A model generated the notes under the pieces. It was given only the letters and a program-made list of their open reading frames with translations, did no database searches and had not been told where the DNA came from. Below, piece after piece: positions 1 through 12,234 of a stretch of 64,000 nt of DNA; the stretch's first letter is position 1, and every line of letters starts with the position of its first letter. Source of the DNA: Enoplosus armatus (lineage: Eukaryota > Chordata > Actinopteri > Centrarchiformes > Enoplosidae); contig NC_092182.1 in the NCBI RefSeq assembly GCF_043641665.1, positions 27,227,320-27,291,319 of the forward strand, written 5' to 3'. The position numbers were made by a program, and so were the translations under genes.

Positions 1-2099
1 ATTGCAGCTCCAGTAAACATTAAATTAATGTCACATTGTCCACATTCAGCCAGTGATCCACTGAAATAAGAAAAACACAATAGTCACGTTCTTGACAACC
101 TGTTATAAAGCCCCCTTAAGCAGCATCTTTGTAATAAAGAGTAACGTGACGCCCTGCGTCGTGAAACAACTGCTCGTGCTGCAGAGCCCATCAGGAATCA
201 GCGCCTCAGTCTGCAGCTATTTGATCTATTTTCAGCTCATTGTTGAGTCTGTAGGATGAGACGCTCCAGAAGGACCTCTGGCAACCTTTCCTTCCAAACA
301 CAGAGAGAAGACAACATGCTACCTGTGCACAACGACAGAGAGCTAAAGCAAAGGAGAGGCTGATGTGAGACACACTGTAGGGAGGGTTATTATTGGATAG
401 ATTTCATGATCCAGAGAAAATGATGCCTCCTAACTTTGGTGATCGCGACTGTTCATGTAGCTCTGCTGTGCCTCACAGAGCCTCACAGACTCTTAGTCTC
501 GTTTCTCAGGAGTCGCTTACTTGCATACGACTGAGTTGAGAGCGACGTTTCTGTTGGATAAATCATTTGTTGAACATTAAGAAAAATAACTATAATTAAC
601 TACGGGACTTCATTTGACTTCTTGTGCATTATGAATTTTTAAGTTACATTTTGTTCTTTGTTGTTACGAATATGACATTTATTGTGTTTATTTGTGGTGC
701 GTTACTTGTCATGTTTTGTGTTAGTACTGTATGATTACCGTGTTGTTATTCCACATGATGCTGATCGCGACGCATCGCTGTGATATTGTGTTACAATGCA
801 CTGTGTCGCATGCAGCGTAGCCGATTTGGTGTCTTCCAAAATGAGAGCGAGCGGTGCAGAGCTTTGAATCCCATATACAACCCCCGACATAAATCACACA
901 CACACCTCTACTGCCTGTGATCTCTCTTATTATGCCACCCTCTCTGTTTTCCAACTGTGTGAATGAAAGTGAATACAAGAGCAAAGACAATGACCGTGGC
1001 TTTGAAAACAAGTAAGGTGAAAGAAGGGTGTACCAATGAACACGATACTGTCAGTCTGCTCTTACAGAGGAGAAAATGGCAGAAAAAGCCATTAAAGTCA
1101 GCAGCAACAGAGAGTTTTTGAAGTCACAGAGGTACCGACATGAAACATAAAGTTATAGATGGATGGATTGATCGGTAGAATAAAAGACTGGAAATAACTT
1201 GGACAGCAAAATAAAATGTCAAGCACCCAAACTTGATGCTTTGCTGTCTAAGGGAGGTTTGTGTTGTCAAGAAACAAATCGACTGGTGTTTGTTTTAAAG
1301 CCTTCCACGAGATTTTAAGTCTGAAAGTTGAATTTTGAGCTCTTTCTTAAGTGGAGATAAGAAAAGAACCCCTGTGGTGCCACCAGCCTCATTAAAAATG
1401 CCTGCTCAACATGTTTTTGTCGAAGTGTTTCGGTGAGTTTCAGTGTGTGAGTTTAAAAGCTCATTTAGTGACATACTATGTCTTAAAAAACAAATCCACA
1501 AAATATATAAACACGTTTTCTTTTGAAACATACCATAATAAAGCTCGTAATGTTAAATTATCACAGGCTCTGCATTCTCTAACTATCAGTTTCTTATGAA
1601 GAGTCACTGATTGGAAATATTGTTTTGCCTCCCTGGGAGTATTTGTACTTGTAGTACATGTATTAATACTGCAAATGAGATCAATTGCAGGACTGACAGC
1701 ATGTAACAGTACTGTCATTATAATATTATATCTTCTACTTTTGGTTTGCAGTGTTGGATTCTAAATTCTGTCAACATCGAAGTCATCACAAGGCCAAGAA
1801 ATATCATGGTGACTAAGATTCAAGTAATGAGCAAAGTATGGAAACAGAAACAGAAATAAAAGACTTTAAACTCGACCCTGCGGGAGAGGCAGTGGTTTAG
1901 CTGTTTTTATAAGACATATTTAAATGCCCTCTTATTTCCTTTGTTAATTTTATTTCATTCGAGGTTTTAAAAGGTCTCTTACTACTTCTTTAGTTCACAG
2001 ACCAGTTTTATTACAGACTTTTCTGAGCTCTTATCTATTGTTTTAACTAAGTATGACAGAGAGCTTATACTTTATTATCCATGTATGTTGGCCTTCTCA
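1..2099. other. Non-coding stretch, nothing recognised
   Basis: Mixed-composition DNA without a convincing exon. Open frames reach 96 codons at most and show no domain I recognise. A short imperfect GATG-like run lies near 1157-1175. I see no repeat family, promoter or RNA gene that I can support. Confidence 0.6.
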
Positions 2100-2124
2100 C
2101 CCCCCCCCCCCCCCCCCCCCCCCC
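2100..2124 (+). repeat. Poly-C homopolymer, 25 bp
   Basis: An uninterrupted run of 25 C lies directly before the first recognisable LINE codons. It may mark a junction or slippage inside the decayed element. Homopolymers of this length are often miscounted in assemblies. Confidence 0.95.
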
Positions 2125-3612
2125 ATGTCTGGAGAGTTCCTAGACCTTGTTGAATCGTTCAACCAGTTACGATCAGTTAAAGAACCGACACATCCCAAAG
2201 ATCACAGCCTTGATCTGGTACTTTGTCTGTTTTCTGCCCAGAGAAAGTTGATTTACTAGATGTCTTTGTATCGGACCACAGAGCTCCTTTCTCCTCCGCT
2301 TCTTTGTCTTTAAAACCTTTTTACTGCTGACTCTGCAGCCAAATTCACATTACATATTATTCATATAACAGCTCTCTGACCTCTGGCAACTTTCCAAACT
2401 GTTTCAAACATGCAATTATTCAACCGCTTCTGAAAAAAAAACAAACCTTGATCCTCTATCACTTAATAAATACAGAATGTTCTTTCTTTATAGAAAGTTG
2501 CTGGAGAAAGTCATTTCAGCCCAATGAATCGCTTTTAGGCACAACATATTATTCTATTTTTAACAGCTTTCATTCAGGTTTGAGAGCTCGCAGAGCACAG
2601 AGACAGCCTCTGCTCAGCCCTCGTGCTTTTAGATTTGACTCTATTGATCATGCCATCCTCCGGCAACATCTAGTAACCTGTGTTGCTCTTAATGGAAATG
2701 TCCTACAACTGCTACGTTCATGCCTGTCCACTAAAACCTGTGCAGTTTTTATAGCGACTGTGGTGTCCCTCCAGGGTCCATTCTTGGCCCTCTATGTACA
2801 TTGCTTCCTCTTGGTGTTTCTCCATCACTGTTATGCAGATGAGACACAGCTGTTTTTTATCCCTGCCTACCTCAGTGACATAAAATGTGGGATGTCCCAA
2901 AACCTTTTAAAACTAAATGATAAATCTGAGGTCATAATCTTTGGTCAAACACATTCCACCGGCTGCCTCACAGTCAGCTTGATTCACTGAATAAAAATAA
3001 TAAGCTGTCAGTTTTGAGGTGAAGAATGTTCTCCCACTGATTTGCAGATTTGAGTTATCCATGCCGGTGTTTGTTCCCACCTAGACTACTATAACGCACT
3101 TCATGTCGGGATCAGTCAGAGCTCCAACTGGTGCCGCTGCTCGAATCTTAACAGGCAACAAGAAATAGGATCACATTACTCCTTTGCTAGTCGACGTACA
3201 CGGTTGCAGCCTGTTTTATTCCGCATTGATTTTAAAATTGTATTGATCACTTTTAAAGCTTTAAATGGCCTTGCTCCAAATTACATAAAAGATTTATTGA
3301 CTCCATGCGTGGCTGAGCGTTCTCTGAGATCGCTGGATGGTTGTTCCTAGATCTGATGACCAGAGGTGACCGGGTCTTTGCTGTTACACTGTGGAACCAG
3401 ACCTTTTAAATCCTCTCTAAAAACCTTCTTTTATAGGAAGGTGTTAAATGTAAGTTACTGTGTTTTCTCATTCTACTCCCTCCATTTAACATCTTTTAAC
3501 TTTATTTTATCCCCTGATGTTTTAAGATCCCTGTGTTTTTCTTTTTCTGTGAAGCACCTTGTAACCTTGTTAAGAAAAGTGAAATATAAATAAAACGTAT
3601 TATCATTATATT
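2125..3612 (+). mobile_element. Decayed L2-type LINE, 5' truncated, 3' tail present
   Basis: Translation in shifting frames gives, in family order, the end of an endonuclease domain (residues like GPTH...HSLDLVL at about 2190-2225), a region resembling the linker before the reverse transcriptase, the transcriptase itself (2480-2960), and the C-terminal region. That last part contains AAARILTG near 3135 and FRIDFK...FKALNGLAPNYI at 3219-3300. The 3' end at about 3550-3600 has the GAAGCACC...TTGTAA...ATAAATAAA tail typical of vertebrate L2-like elements. Frames are broken by many stops and shifts, so it cannot be active. The 5' end is missing or unrecognisable before the poly-C run. Assignment to the L2 group is from family knowledge, not a search. 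Confidence 0.85.
2448..2990 (+). pseudogene. Reverse transcriptase core of the L2-type LINE, inactive
   Basis: A 180-codon open stretch holds recognisable transcriptase motifs. FDSIDHAIL near 2630-2660 corresponds to the first catalytic-aspartate motif, and CYADETQL at 2829-2852 corresponds to the YADD catalytic box. The second aspartate of YADD reads as glutamate, which is expected to disable polymerisation. Between the motifs the frame slips relative to related elements: the usual GVPQGS-like motif is degraded to a segment around 2765-2790. The Met at its start is fortuitous. It lies inside the LINE and has no independent function. Confidence 0.8.
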
Positions 3613-3654
3613 TATATCTTACACCTGCAATAAGTAGAAACTTAATGTTGTTGT

Positions 3655-3712
3655 AGAAACTTGTGATCAAACAGCTGTTTCTTTCCACCTCCAGCAGTCA
3701 CAGAGCAACACG
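3655..3712 (+). repeat. Dispersed repeat fragment, shared with 61349-61400
   Basis: About 52 bp from CTTGTGATCAA to AGAGCAACACG matches 61349-61400 with three or so mismatches in the same orientation. At the second site it lies inside a dispersed element with recognisable ends, so here it is probably a fragment of the same family. It ends about 65 bp before the first minisatellite array. Confidence 0.75.
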
Positions 3713-3776
3713 ATGCTTCATGTGGAGTCATGTTTGTGTCTCCTGATCAATGAAGTCCAGTATCCTCTCTGTGAAC

Positions 3777-4280
3777 CAGGACAGATAGACCAGGAGCCGA
3801 GAGTGAACCAGGACAGATAGACCAGGAGCCGAGAGTGAACCAGGACAGATAGACCAGGAGCCGAGAGTGAACCAGGACAGATAGACCAGGAGCCGAGAGA
3901 GAACCAGGACAGATAGACCAGGACAGATAGACCAGGAGCCGAGAGTGAACCAGGACAGATAGACCAGGAGCCGAGAGAGAACCAGGACAGATAGACCAGG
4001 AGCTGAGAGTGAACCAGGACAGATAGACCAGGACAGATAGACCAGGAGCTGAGAGTGAACCAGGACAGATAGACCAGGACAGATAGACCAGGACAGATAG
4101 ACCAGGAGCCGAGAGAGAACCAGGACAGATAGACCAGGACAGATAGACCAGGACTGATAGACCAGGACTGATAGACCAGGAGCCGAGAGTGAACCAGGAC
4201 AGATAGACCAGGAGCTGAGAGAGAACCAGGACAGATAGACCAGGACAGATAGACCAGGAGCTGAGAGTGAACCAGGACAG
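3777..4280 (+). repeat. Composite minisatellite array 1 (14-mer and 18-mer modules)
   Basis: The array is built from two modules that both begin CAGGA. Module A is the 14-mer CAGGACAGATAGAC and module B is the 18-mer CAGGAGCCGAGAGTGAAC. Read in order it is AB x4, AAB, AB, AB, AAB, AAAB, AAAAB, AB, AAB, then a partial A. That makes 20 full A and 12 B, and the computed length fits the coordinates exactly. A modules occur in runs of up to four; B is never doubled. Variants include GAGAGAGAAC in B and GGACTGATAG in A. The minus strand carries a 208-codon open frame through the array, rich in Leu, Ser, Val and Trp, which I regard as fortuitous. Confidence 0.97.
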
Positions 4281-5124
4281 TGAAGTTGCAGACTGAACAT
4301 CTTGACGCTCCGTAGAACTGAAGCGAGTCGGCTGATAATTCTCAGATAAATCAAGTTTTGATTACAGCTACTTTAAAGTTGCACATCGGAGTTGGTGTTC
4401 ATTACACAACACTCTGTTGTCCTTATACACAGCTGCCCTCAGAGGTTTCCGCTCCATCTCCCTTTCAAGACTTAAGTGGATTTAATCAGTGAAATCAATG
4501 TAGGGATCACAAGCTTTCATCTGGATCCTCCTGGGCCATCTTCTTCATGGAAACCAGCAGGTGTCCCTGACATTTTACACACTCATACATCCAGCAGATT
4601 TGAGTTCGCCAGGTTCATTCCCATTTAGCATATACAAAACAGGCCCAGCTAATTTGTTTAGCATCCAAGAAGTCACATTGTTTGCCTGGAGCCACTGCTT
4701 CATGCATGCAAGGCTACGATCAATATCTAAGTCTTTGATGATCGCACTTGTACGTATATGAGCATGAACACACACACACACACACACACGTTTATGAAGA
4801 GGAGCCTGCTATCTGCAATTGGTTACACACACACACTTAGGCAAACACGTATGCATAAAATCATCTATCTGCGATTAGCCACACACTTCCAAAATCAGGC
4901 ATGCTGCATTTCCCAGCTGCAGGGCGGAGAGCTCGCGATCATCCTCGAACTCTGAAGTGTTGATGAAAACAGCACAAGTTCGCTTTCATCCCCAAGACGT
5001 GCCTGTGTGCTGTATGTTGGAGCAGCGTTGTGTCCTTTGTCTGAGACTGTGTCCGTCCTGTGTACTCACTGAGAGTAAATTAAACTGGGTGTGTGTTTCT
5101 GTGTCTGTGCTGACGCTCAGCCTT

Positions 5125-5162
<38 letters not shown>

Positions 5163-6700
5163 TCACGTGTGTTTCTAACAAGCCGTGTCTGCAGCCTCTC
5201 GACTCCTTATCACAACAACCACTGGTGCATTCCTCGATGCTAACAACAACAGGCCATCGGCACTGGACCTTTTTTTTCTCGCTCTCTGGCTGTGCTGCTG
5301 TTTGTCTGCCCTATAAATAGGCCATTACTTTGAAATGTAAGTACGCTTCCTAAAATCCCCACCCCTCTCCCCCTCACACACACACACACATATGAGCGGT
5401 CCTCCCCATGTGCACAATCAGCCCACCAACCCAACAACAGAGCCCAGATTAAACTCTCCTTTTTAAAGCTCATCTCAGGGAGAATGGAGGGGGCAGCGTC
5501 ACTGGGCTGTTTGATGTGGCTGGTTGATATGCAGCTTGTGATGTTTGGCTGAGTGTCTGACTGAGTGCATGCAACGCATTGAGAGCAAATCCTAGCTCTA
5601 ATTTAAAGGTTCATTCCGGTTAATTCTGTCACGATGACTAATAGTTACTAAACGTCTTGGAACTGGTTCCGTCGATCGCCTCAGCCGGCAGCCGCGAACG
5701 GGCTGCGATAGCTGCAGCGTAATCCTGCGCTGTGAAAAGTGCACTAAAAGTGTTTGTTTCTGCCGCTGCCAGGCTCAGATTGTTAATCTAAGTTTCTGAC
5801 AACATTATGAAAGGATCCTACAGAGAGAGACCCTTTTGTTTAAGAGTAAGAGGACTTGCTGACTCACGTTTCCACCGTTGTCTTCCTGCAACAGCTCACC
5901 TCTCGTGAGATTTCAGAGTGAGACTTCCTCAGTTTCCGGTTAAACAAAAAGGATCTTAGTAGTTTTCTCGGCATCATGTCTCAGCATGTGTTCCTTGAAC
6001 ATACTGGGCTACATGAATACAATTATGTTGGTGCTGGATTTGAAAAAGCTTCAAAAAGTATAAAATATATAATTATTTTGAATCAATGTTTCTGATTGAA
6101 GTCTTGAAGGGAAAATAAATAAAAGCTATAGCTCTTATCTTTTTATCTTTTGTGCTATTTTGCTTCATGGCACAACATTACAAATATTCCTGAAAACATT
6201 TTTTGTGTGAATTTAAAGGGCAGACTCGAGAGAGAGACTAACTTTGGAGGATACCGTCTTGATTTGTCAGAAGGAACTGTTTCAGTGTACATGTGAGTGT
6301 TGTTTTAAGACACTAGAAAACTACAGTAGCTGGTTTCTAGCTGGTTTCTGCTCATTAAAACAGAAGCTCTACAATCAATACAACAGCACTTATGTGCTTG
6401 TGAAGGCCAACACTGTACCTGTAGAGTAACCGTAGAGTTTCATTCACAGGCTCAATATAAACCATTTGTAAAGACAAAACAGCCTTCGTTGTCACTGAAG
6501 AATAAGCTGCAAAGTGCTGTGTGACTTCTGAATGTACGAGTAAAATAAGACGATGTTGGTGAAAACGCTGCGTTACAGACGGCTGACTGTCTCAGTATCC
6601 GTTTAATTATTTTACTACAATGCTCCTTAAGTGTATTTCATCATCGTCTTCCTGTAGTACAGCGACTTGTTGTGTGTCTGTGGTAACAGAGAGTGACAGA

Positions 6701-6702
<2 letters not shown>
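4281..6702. other. Non-coding stretch with short CA/TG microsatellites
   Basis: It holds (AC)11 at 4768-4789, (GT)17 at 5127-5160 and a short CA run near 5380-5391. The rest is unique-looking. 5640-5960 has a slightly higher CpG content, but I cannot assign it to an element or exon. No splice-bounded coding segment is seen. Confidence 0.65.

Positions 6703-6744
<42 letters not shown>
6703..6744. repeat. (AT)21 microsatellite
   Basis: An uninterrupted 42-bp AT dinucleotide tract. It is self-complementary and can form a cruciform. Confidence 0.97.
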
Positions 6745-6746
<2 letters not shown>

Positions 6747-6879
6747 ACACAAGTCACGTCATGTGGCCAACGTGTTGTAATGTATGTATTTGACTTTTGA
6801 ATGACATTTACTTTGAAATGTTTTGACTTTTGTCCTTTGTGAGATTTAATTGAATATGTTTGGGACTAAACAAGAGATG

Positions 6880-7033
6880 TGAAGACGTCACTTTCGCCTG
6901 TAGGACACTGTGATTCACCATTTTCATCATTTTCTGACATTTCACAGACTAAATGATTAATTGGCTGATGGAGAAAATGAGCAGAAGATTAACTGGAAAT
7001 GAAAATCACTGATAGTTTAAGCTACAGGCCTCT
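6880..7033 (-). repeat. Dispersed fish repeat, 'CTGCAACTAATGATT' family, inverted copy
   Basis: The reverse complement runs from a degraded GCCTGTAGCTTAAACTAT end through GATTAATC-like segments to a CAGAAAATG block. This parallels the copy at 22592-22830 in the opposite orientation. I recognise the family as common in teleost genomes. It is probably a non-autonomous DNA transposon, but its class cannot be shown here. Confidence 0.6.
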
Positions 7034-7390
7034 AATAATGACACAACCTATGGATGATCAGTCACTCACGGACACGAAACCTGAAACCACAGGCAGAAGA
7101 GGTTAGGAACTGAACCACCGAACAACCTTGTCGGTTCTTCATGATTTCTCCAACGCTGCCCCCCCCACCCCCCATAGAGATTTAAATTTGCATAGTATCC
7201 TGACGGGATTACTCTGCCTCTTTTTGCATAGGATTACCTTCAGCTGAGTATTATAGCCCTCTAGTGAGAACACCAGGCGATCAGACCTTACCAATTACTG
7301 AGCCACACTTTGCCATGAAGACCCCCCCACCCCCAGAAGACAGAAGGTAGACTATAGTTTGAGTGTCTTCTGTCTCCAAATTAGGCTGAT
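7034..7390. other. Non-coding stretch
   Basis: Contains C-rich patches near 7158-7172 and 7322-7334. No gene or repeat family is recognised. Confidence 0.55.
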
Positions 7391-8044
7391 GATGTAACCA
7401 CTGAACATCTGTGAGCCTCGGGGAAGAGGGAGCCATATGCCACCCAAATTTTGAGGAGGGGGTTGTGGACTGGGGGGAATTAATGCTGTGGCTGCTGGTG
7501 GTGGCAGCAGTGCCTTCTATTAGACGGGTGGTAATCAGAGTGGGGTCCGGGGAGCCTCCGGGGGTCCCACCTCAAGGGGGCTGGAGTGACTCCAGTGAGA
7601 GGCGTGAGGAAGAGAAGGTGGCATTTTCAGTTTTCAATGACAAGAAGAAGAGCAGAGATCTCTGGCAGTCCGCTGTCTCCTCCGAGCTCCGAGGTGCGTC
7701 TCTCTGTGGGGGCTCGCCGCCCCCCGGACTGGCAGCGCTGCCACACTGACTGAGAGCGGTAATCGTTATAACTGTGAACGGCACGTCGCGTCTTTAATCA
7801 CGAGCCTTCGGTCCTTCTGTTCAGTGAAACAGTCCGTGAGCTCCACGCACCGCAGCCCGACGCTCATCACGCAGCACCCGCACACAGCTCCAGTTCTTTG
7901 GAAGTTGAAGTCAAATCTCAGCGCCAACAACCCAAACGCTTCTACTAACAAAACACCCCCCAACCCAAGTCCGAGGGTCTGTTCCCCCCATTTAAACCTC
8001 CTGCGCTTTATCTGAGGTGCACATGGTTCAGCCAGGCAGCGCTG

Positions 8045-8076
<32 letters not shown>

Positions 8077-8340
8077 TCTCAGCACAAAACACTGAAGATC
8101 GGGAAGCAGAGAGTCTCTTACCGTGAGGAAGAGGAGGAATACACGACGCAGAGCGGAGATGGAGAAATTATAAATCCTTAGTTGGTGCCCGCATTGTCGG
8201 ACGGAGAGGAGGAGGAGGATGAGAGGGAGCAGGCTGCTGCTGTGAGGGAATAATCCGACTGTCAGTGACAATAACCCGGAGAGGAGAGGAGGAGGAGGGG
8301 GGTGCTACCCCATCCAATTAGAAACAGTGGGATTGATTGT
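7391..8340 (-). promoter_or_regulatory. CpG-rich block, candidate minus-strand promoter and first exon
   Basis: Between about 7560 and 8280 the sequence is visibly GC-rich with many CpG dinucleotides, unlike the AT-rich surroundings. It contains a (AC)13 tract at 8046-8072. On the minus strand a strong splice-donor match, CACG then GTAAGA, ends a possible exon at 8122. Upstream of it the minus strand is CT-rich (8200-8300), as is common in 5' untranslated regions. A minus-strand frame starting at 8271 reads MSLTVGLF followed by a leucine-rich segment and stays open through the donor. It has no family similarity I know, so the exon may be untranslated. If real, the gene would run toward position 1 and beyond. 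Promoter function is inference. Confidence 0.35.
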
Positions 8341-9886
8341 CACAGGAAATAAGGCAGTTAGTGTTTAGAGCAGCTCCAGTCTGTCAGGACGGGGAATTGT
8401 TTTATTGGAGGCTGTTTTTCTTTTCTTTTTTGGGAGGGGGGGGCATTTTAAACTACAAAAGAATCTGGGGAATAAAGAGCTACACATGAAACTGAATCCT
8501 GTGATCAGAGCATGTCAGGTGACACCGGCAGCTCTGATTTCGGGAAACAGCAGATACACTGTTTCTGCCTGCTGTGCGGATTTTCTTCACTATCACAGAG
8601 TCCACGATATGAAACGCAGAGCTGAGATCAGTGGCGCATATTTCCATATTCAAAGCTGAAGCCGCCAGCCTTCACCAGCTCTCCTCACTTGCTGCCATCT
8701 AGAGTGGGGAGGAGGTAATTAAAGCAAAAGGTGAATAACCCCCCCCCTGACTGACTCAGATGGAGATCATCTTCTACAAAAGCAGAAGCTTTTCCACTGA
8801 TACAGAAAGTCTAGTCAGTGCAGCGTCTCTCGGACCCCATACTCTTTACACCCCCAGCAACACACATGTTTAACAGGTTCGCTACCTGGCCTTGACCCCC
8901 TCCAACTCTAACTTAATCCTTCTCTCACGTTCTCTTGACGGCATTTTCCATCCGGCAGAACAGGCTGGTCCGCTAAGGTGTGAACTCAGCGGACAATCTG
9001 ACAAGGAATGAGTGGAAATGAGCCATTATAGATATACTGCAGGGCTGATGAGGGAAAGTGGGAACAGGTCAGGTGGACTGGGTGGGGAAGGTCAGGTGGA
9101 CTGGGTGGGGAAGGGGTTACTGCAGGGCAGGAGAGTCATTTCAACTATCATTAAATCTTAATATTAGACACCTAAAAAGGGATCCATCATTCACAACCAT
9201 CGAGTTTAAAACTGACTTTAACGGGAAATAGACAATTTGTAAACGCTCAACAAGCTTGCAGCCCAGAAATGGTTTCCATGGCGATAAAACCAGATGCTCC
9301 TACAGATGCTGTTCCAAGCAGAATGCACTTAGATTACCTGTTAACTCATGACGTCTTCAGTTAAAGCTGATTAATGCTTTGCAGCAACATCTCTGCTGTA
9401 TCCGTCTCATTCGACTGAACGTCTGCTACTGACTGACTCATGTTGTGTTTTAACTCTCATGGCAGAACATTTCAGAACCTTTCAGATGTACTTCTGATAT
9501 GTTTTCTCTCATTTAATGTTTTATTTTGAGATGAATAACACTGTCAAGGATTTCAGGAACAGCGTCTGTTTCCGTCTCACCTCGTCTCCATGTTTCTGAC
9601 TCTCGAGGACTTGAACACAAATGCTCAGGAAGTGAATAAAACTATTAGACACAACGGTCGGTGCATTGGAGGAGAATGCGACAGGATTACTGCACATTTA
9701 TCAGGCCGTTTTTTACCGACTGAAATGAAAAGGCAAGTGGCCCCCGTGCTGGCCAGAAAGTGCCCCGGTGTGTCAAGGCTTAACCATCGCTGCTGTGTCC
9801 CCATCAGCATAATGGGGGTGGTATGTGAGTGTGTGTTTGTGTACAGCCATTGTCAACATAGTTATGTTAGGAGCAGCCCCCTGTGA
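8341..9886. other. Non-coding stretch with a 23-bp direct duplication
   Basis: Unique-looking sequence. At 9068-9113 a 23-bp segment beginning GTCAGGTGGACTGGG is repeated exactly once in tandem. Nothing coding is recognised. Confidence 0.6.
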
Positions 9887-9887
9887 A

Positions 9888-10131
9888 TGTGTGTGTGTGT
9901 GTGTGTGTGTGTGGGGGGGGGGGTGATGAGGAGCAGTGACATATTGAAGAGGCCCTAAAGAGGCAGGAAAGAAATGGCTAAACAGGTGTATGACACACAC
10001 ACACACACACACACTCACACTCACACACACTCACACACACACACTCTGGAATGTTCCTAATATAACTATACTATGCCAACAATAGGTGCAAGGAGATACA
10101 GAGGTGAGTGTGTGTGAGTGTGTGTGTGTGT

Positions 10132-10173
<42 letters not shown>

Positions 10174-10210
10174 ATTGGTTATTGTTTGCGAGCTTGTCAG
10201 ATAGACATAC

Positions 10211-10240
<30 letters not shown>
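9888..10240. repeat. Microsatellite cluster: TG, G11, CA, TG and GACA tracts
   Basis: Four simple-repeat blocks occur in about 350 bp: (TG)12 at 9888-9912 running into G11 at 9913-9923; CA with TCACAC interruptions at 9993-10045; interrupted TG at 10107-10172; and GACA/CAGA tetranucleotides at 10212-10240. The TG and CA blocks are mutually complementary in alternating order. Confidence 0.95.
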
Positions 10241-10241
<1 letters not shown>

Positions 10242-12234
10242 AACAGTAAGAGACACAAAGGAAGAAAGAGAAGCTGAAATCGGCAGGAAGTGTTTTGCTG
10301 GGAAAGACTGCCCTCTAGAGTCCAGTGCTGGTATCACTATATGAAAACATATCCATGCTGTGCTTTCATACAACAGTTTTTTACAGTTTATCTAAAGTAA
10401 TTCCAGTTATGCAATACAAAACAAATGTGTGTGTGTTTAGAATAGCTGCATATATACAGCAGTGCTAGTTAACTCTGTCTTCTTAGGTCTCCATCTCTGT
10501 CCTCTCCTGACACGAGTCCTCCTGGAATAAAATGAGCCCCATTAGAGGTTAATGTATTTTTATTTATTTATTTTTGACGTAGCAACAAATCTCAGTCTAA
10601 CTTATTGTCATTTTGTGTCACGCTTGACTTTGCATTTAATTATTTAATCTTATTCTTTAAAATAATAAGTAAAAACTGTAAACAAACAAAAAAAGTACTA
10701 TAAATACGTGGAGCGAGAACAAAATGGATCTGAATGCGTTTTGTGTCAAAGAAATGAGAGTCCACCTGGACTGCTGTTGTGCTGACAGGATGAAACACAC
10801 TGGACTTGAAATGAAACAATGAGATTAAAGTTCTGACTCTGAGCTTTAAGTGACTCGTGTTAATGTTCCATATTAGATTATCAGTGCAGGAACAGCAGCC
10901 TTTCTTACAGTATATGATTTTAAACATACAGCTGAAGCATCCAAGGAGTGTTTTATGACCCAGCAGCTCGCTGTTGTTGACTGGCAGAGTCAAAGTAAAG
11001 AGCTTTCTTAATAATCTGTGTTTTTGGTGGTTTAAAGGCAGTATTACATACATGGAGTAAAGAATGTGTCAGTGGGAGTTTTGCCTTTATCTTTTTTGTT
11101 AAATGTCTGTATCCTCATAAAAACAAGGAAAATATCAAATGTCGATATAAATACTGTGAGTTCCCTGAGCTGCCAGCAGAGGTCGCTCTCTGACCACCAA
11201 ACAGCTCATTAACCAACTATCTAGATTTCCTCAGGCATGAAGAGGCAGAGGAAGCTGAGGTGAGGCGAAGGGTAAATGATATGCACCCTCCAGTCAGGAC
11301 CGAAAATAGAGGTAATCTACGTACGGATCTTAATCAAGATGCCGACAGTGTGTGACGTGAGCCACTGCATCACTGCAGCTTTGACCCGGCTGGAAACTTG
11401 CAACACCAAAAGTGAGGCGAGATGAGATTAAATGCAAAGTGGATCCACACTTATTTACAAAAAAGATGAAAAGACGTAAATGTCTCCCTCAGTGTGATGA
11501 GTGAGAGAGGGAGCGAGCAGGACGGATATCATCAACCCTTTAACTCTTGTTTAGAAGCTGCTGAACAAGTGGAAACACAGAAACTGTGGAGCTTCTGCTC
11601 CTTTTTCACGCAACAAGTGTGAATCAAAAAGTGCCGCTCGACATGACATCCTGACCTAAACAGTCAACGAGGCATGTTAGCTGTAAGACACAGATAATCT
11701 TAAATAATAGTTTTACTGAATGTTATTGCAGAGTTATCACTATCTGTCCCTGCTTCACTAACCAACAGATGTTAAACATTACATCCTGGTTTCAGAAGCC
11801 TGGATCAGCCCTTCTGTCAGTGTTGACAGACCTGATGCGAGCTGGAAACTGGGATACTGTGTGTATCAATGTCACTAAGATGTCCACAGGTCCTCAACCA
11901 CCACTGTCTCCTAGAAATGACCTTTATATACAACGAACAGCTACAGCAAAGATGTTATTGAGGAAATATAACACTGCCCGGATTATGTTTTTTTAAATCA
12001 ACATGATGATGAAATGTTGTTGTCATAATCTGCAAATTCACAAAGTGTTGATGCTGAACGTCTCAGTAATCAAATGTTCACTGACAACAAACTGTGTTTC
12101 ATGTATTTTCCTACAATATCCACAACTACTACTACAGTAATATTCACCTATCTCGAGTTGTGTTGAGGGAGTCGGAACTGCTGTTGTGAACAGAACATCA
12201 ACATCTCGTCAGCTTTTAAGTTGGTATGTTGAAC
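10241..12234. other. Non-coding stretch
   Basis: Mostly AT-moderate unique-looking sequence with a T/A-rich patch at 10552-10576. The longest frame, 137 codons on the minus strand at 10640-11053, shows no domain and no splice-site logic. A CTCF-like motif match lies at 11173-11187. Confidence 0.6.

Noticed and set aside
10640..11053. 137-codon minus-strand ORF as a gene
   Set aside because: No domain, no homologous pattern I recognise, no splice or promoter context; length is within chance for AT-rich DNA.
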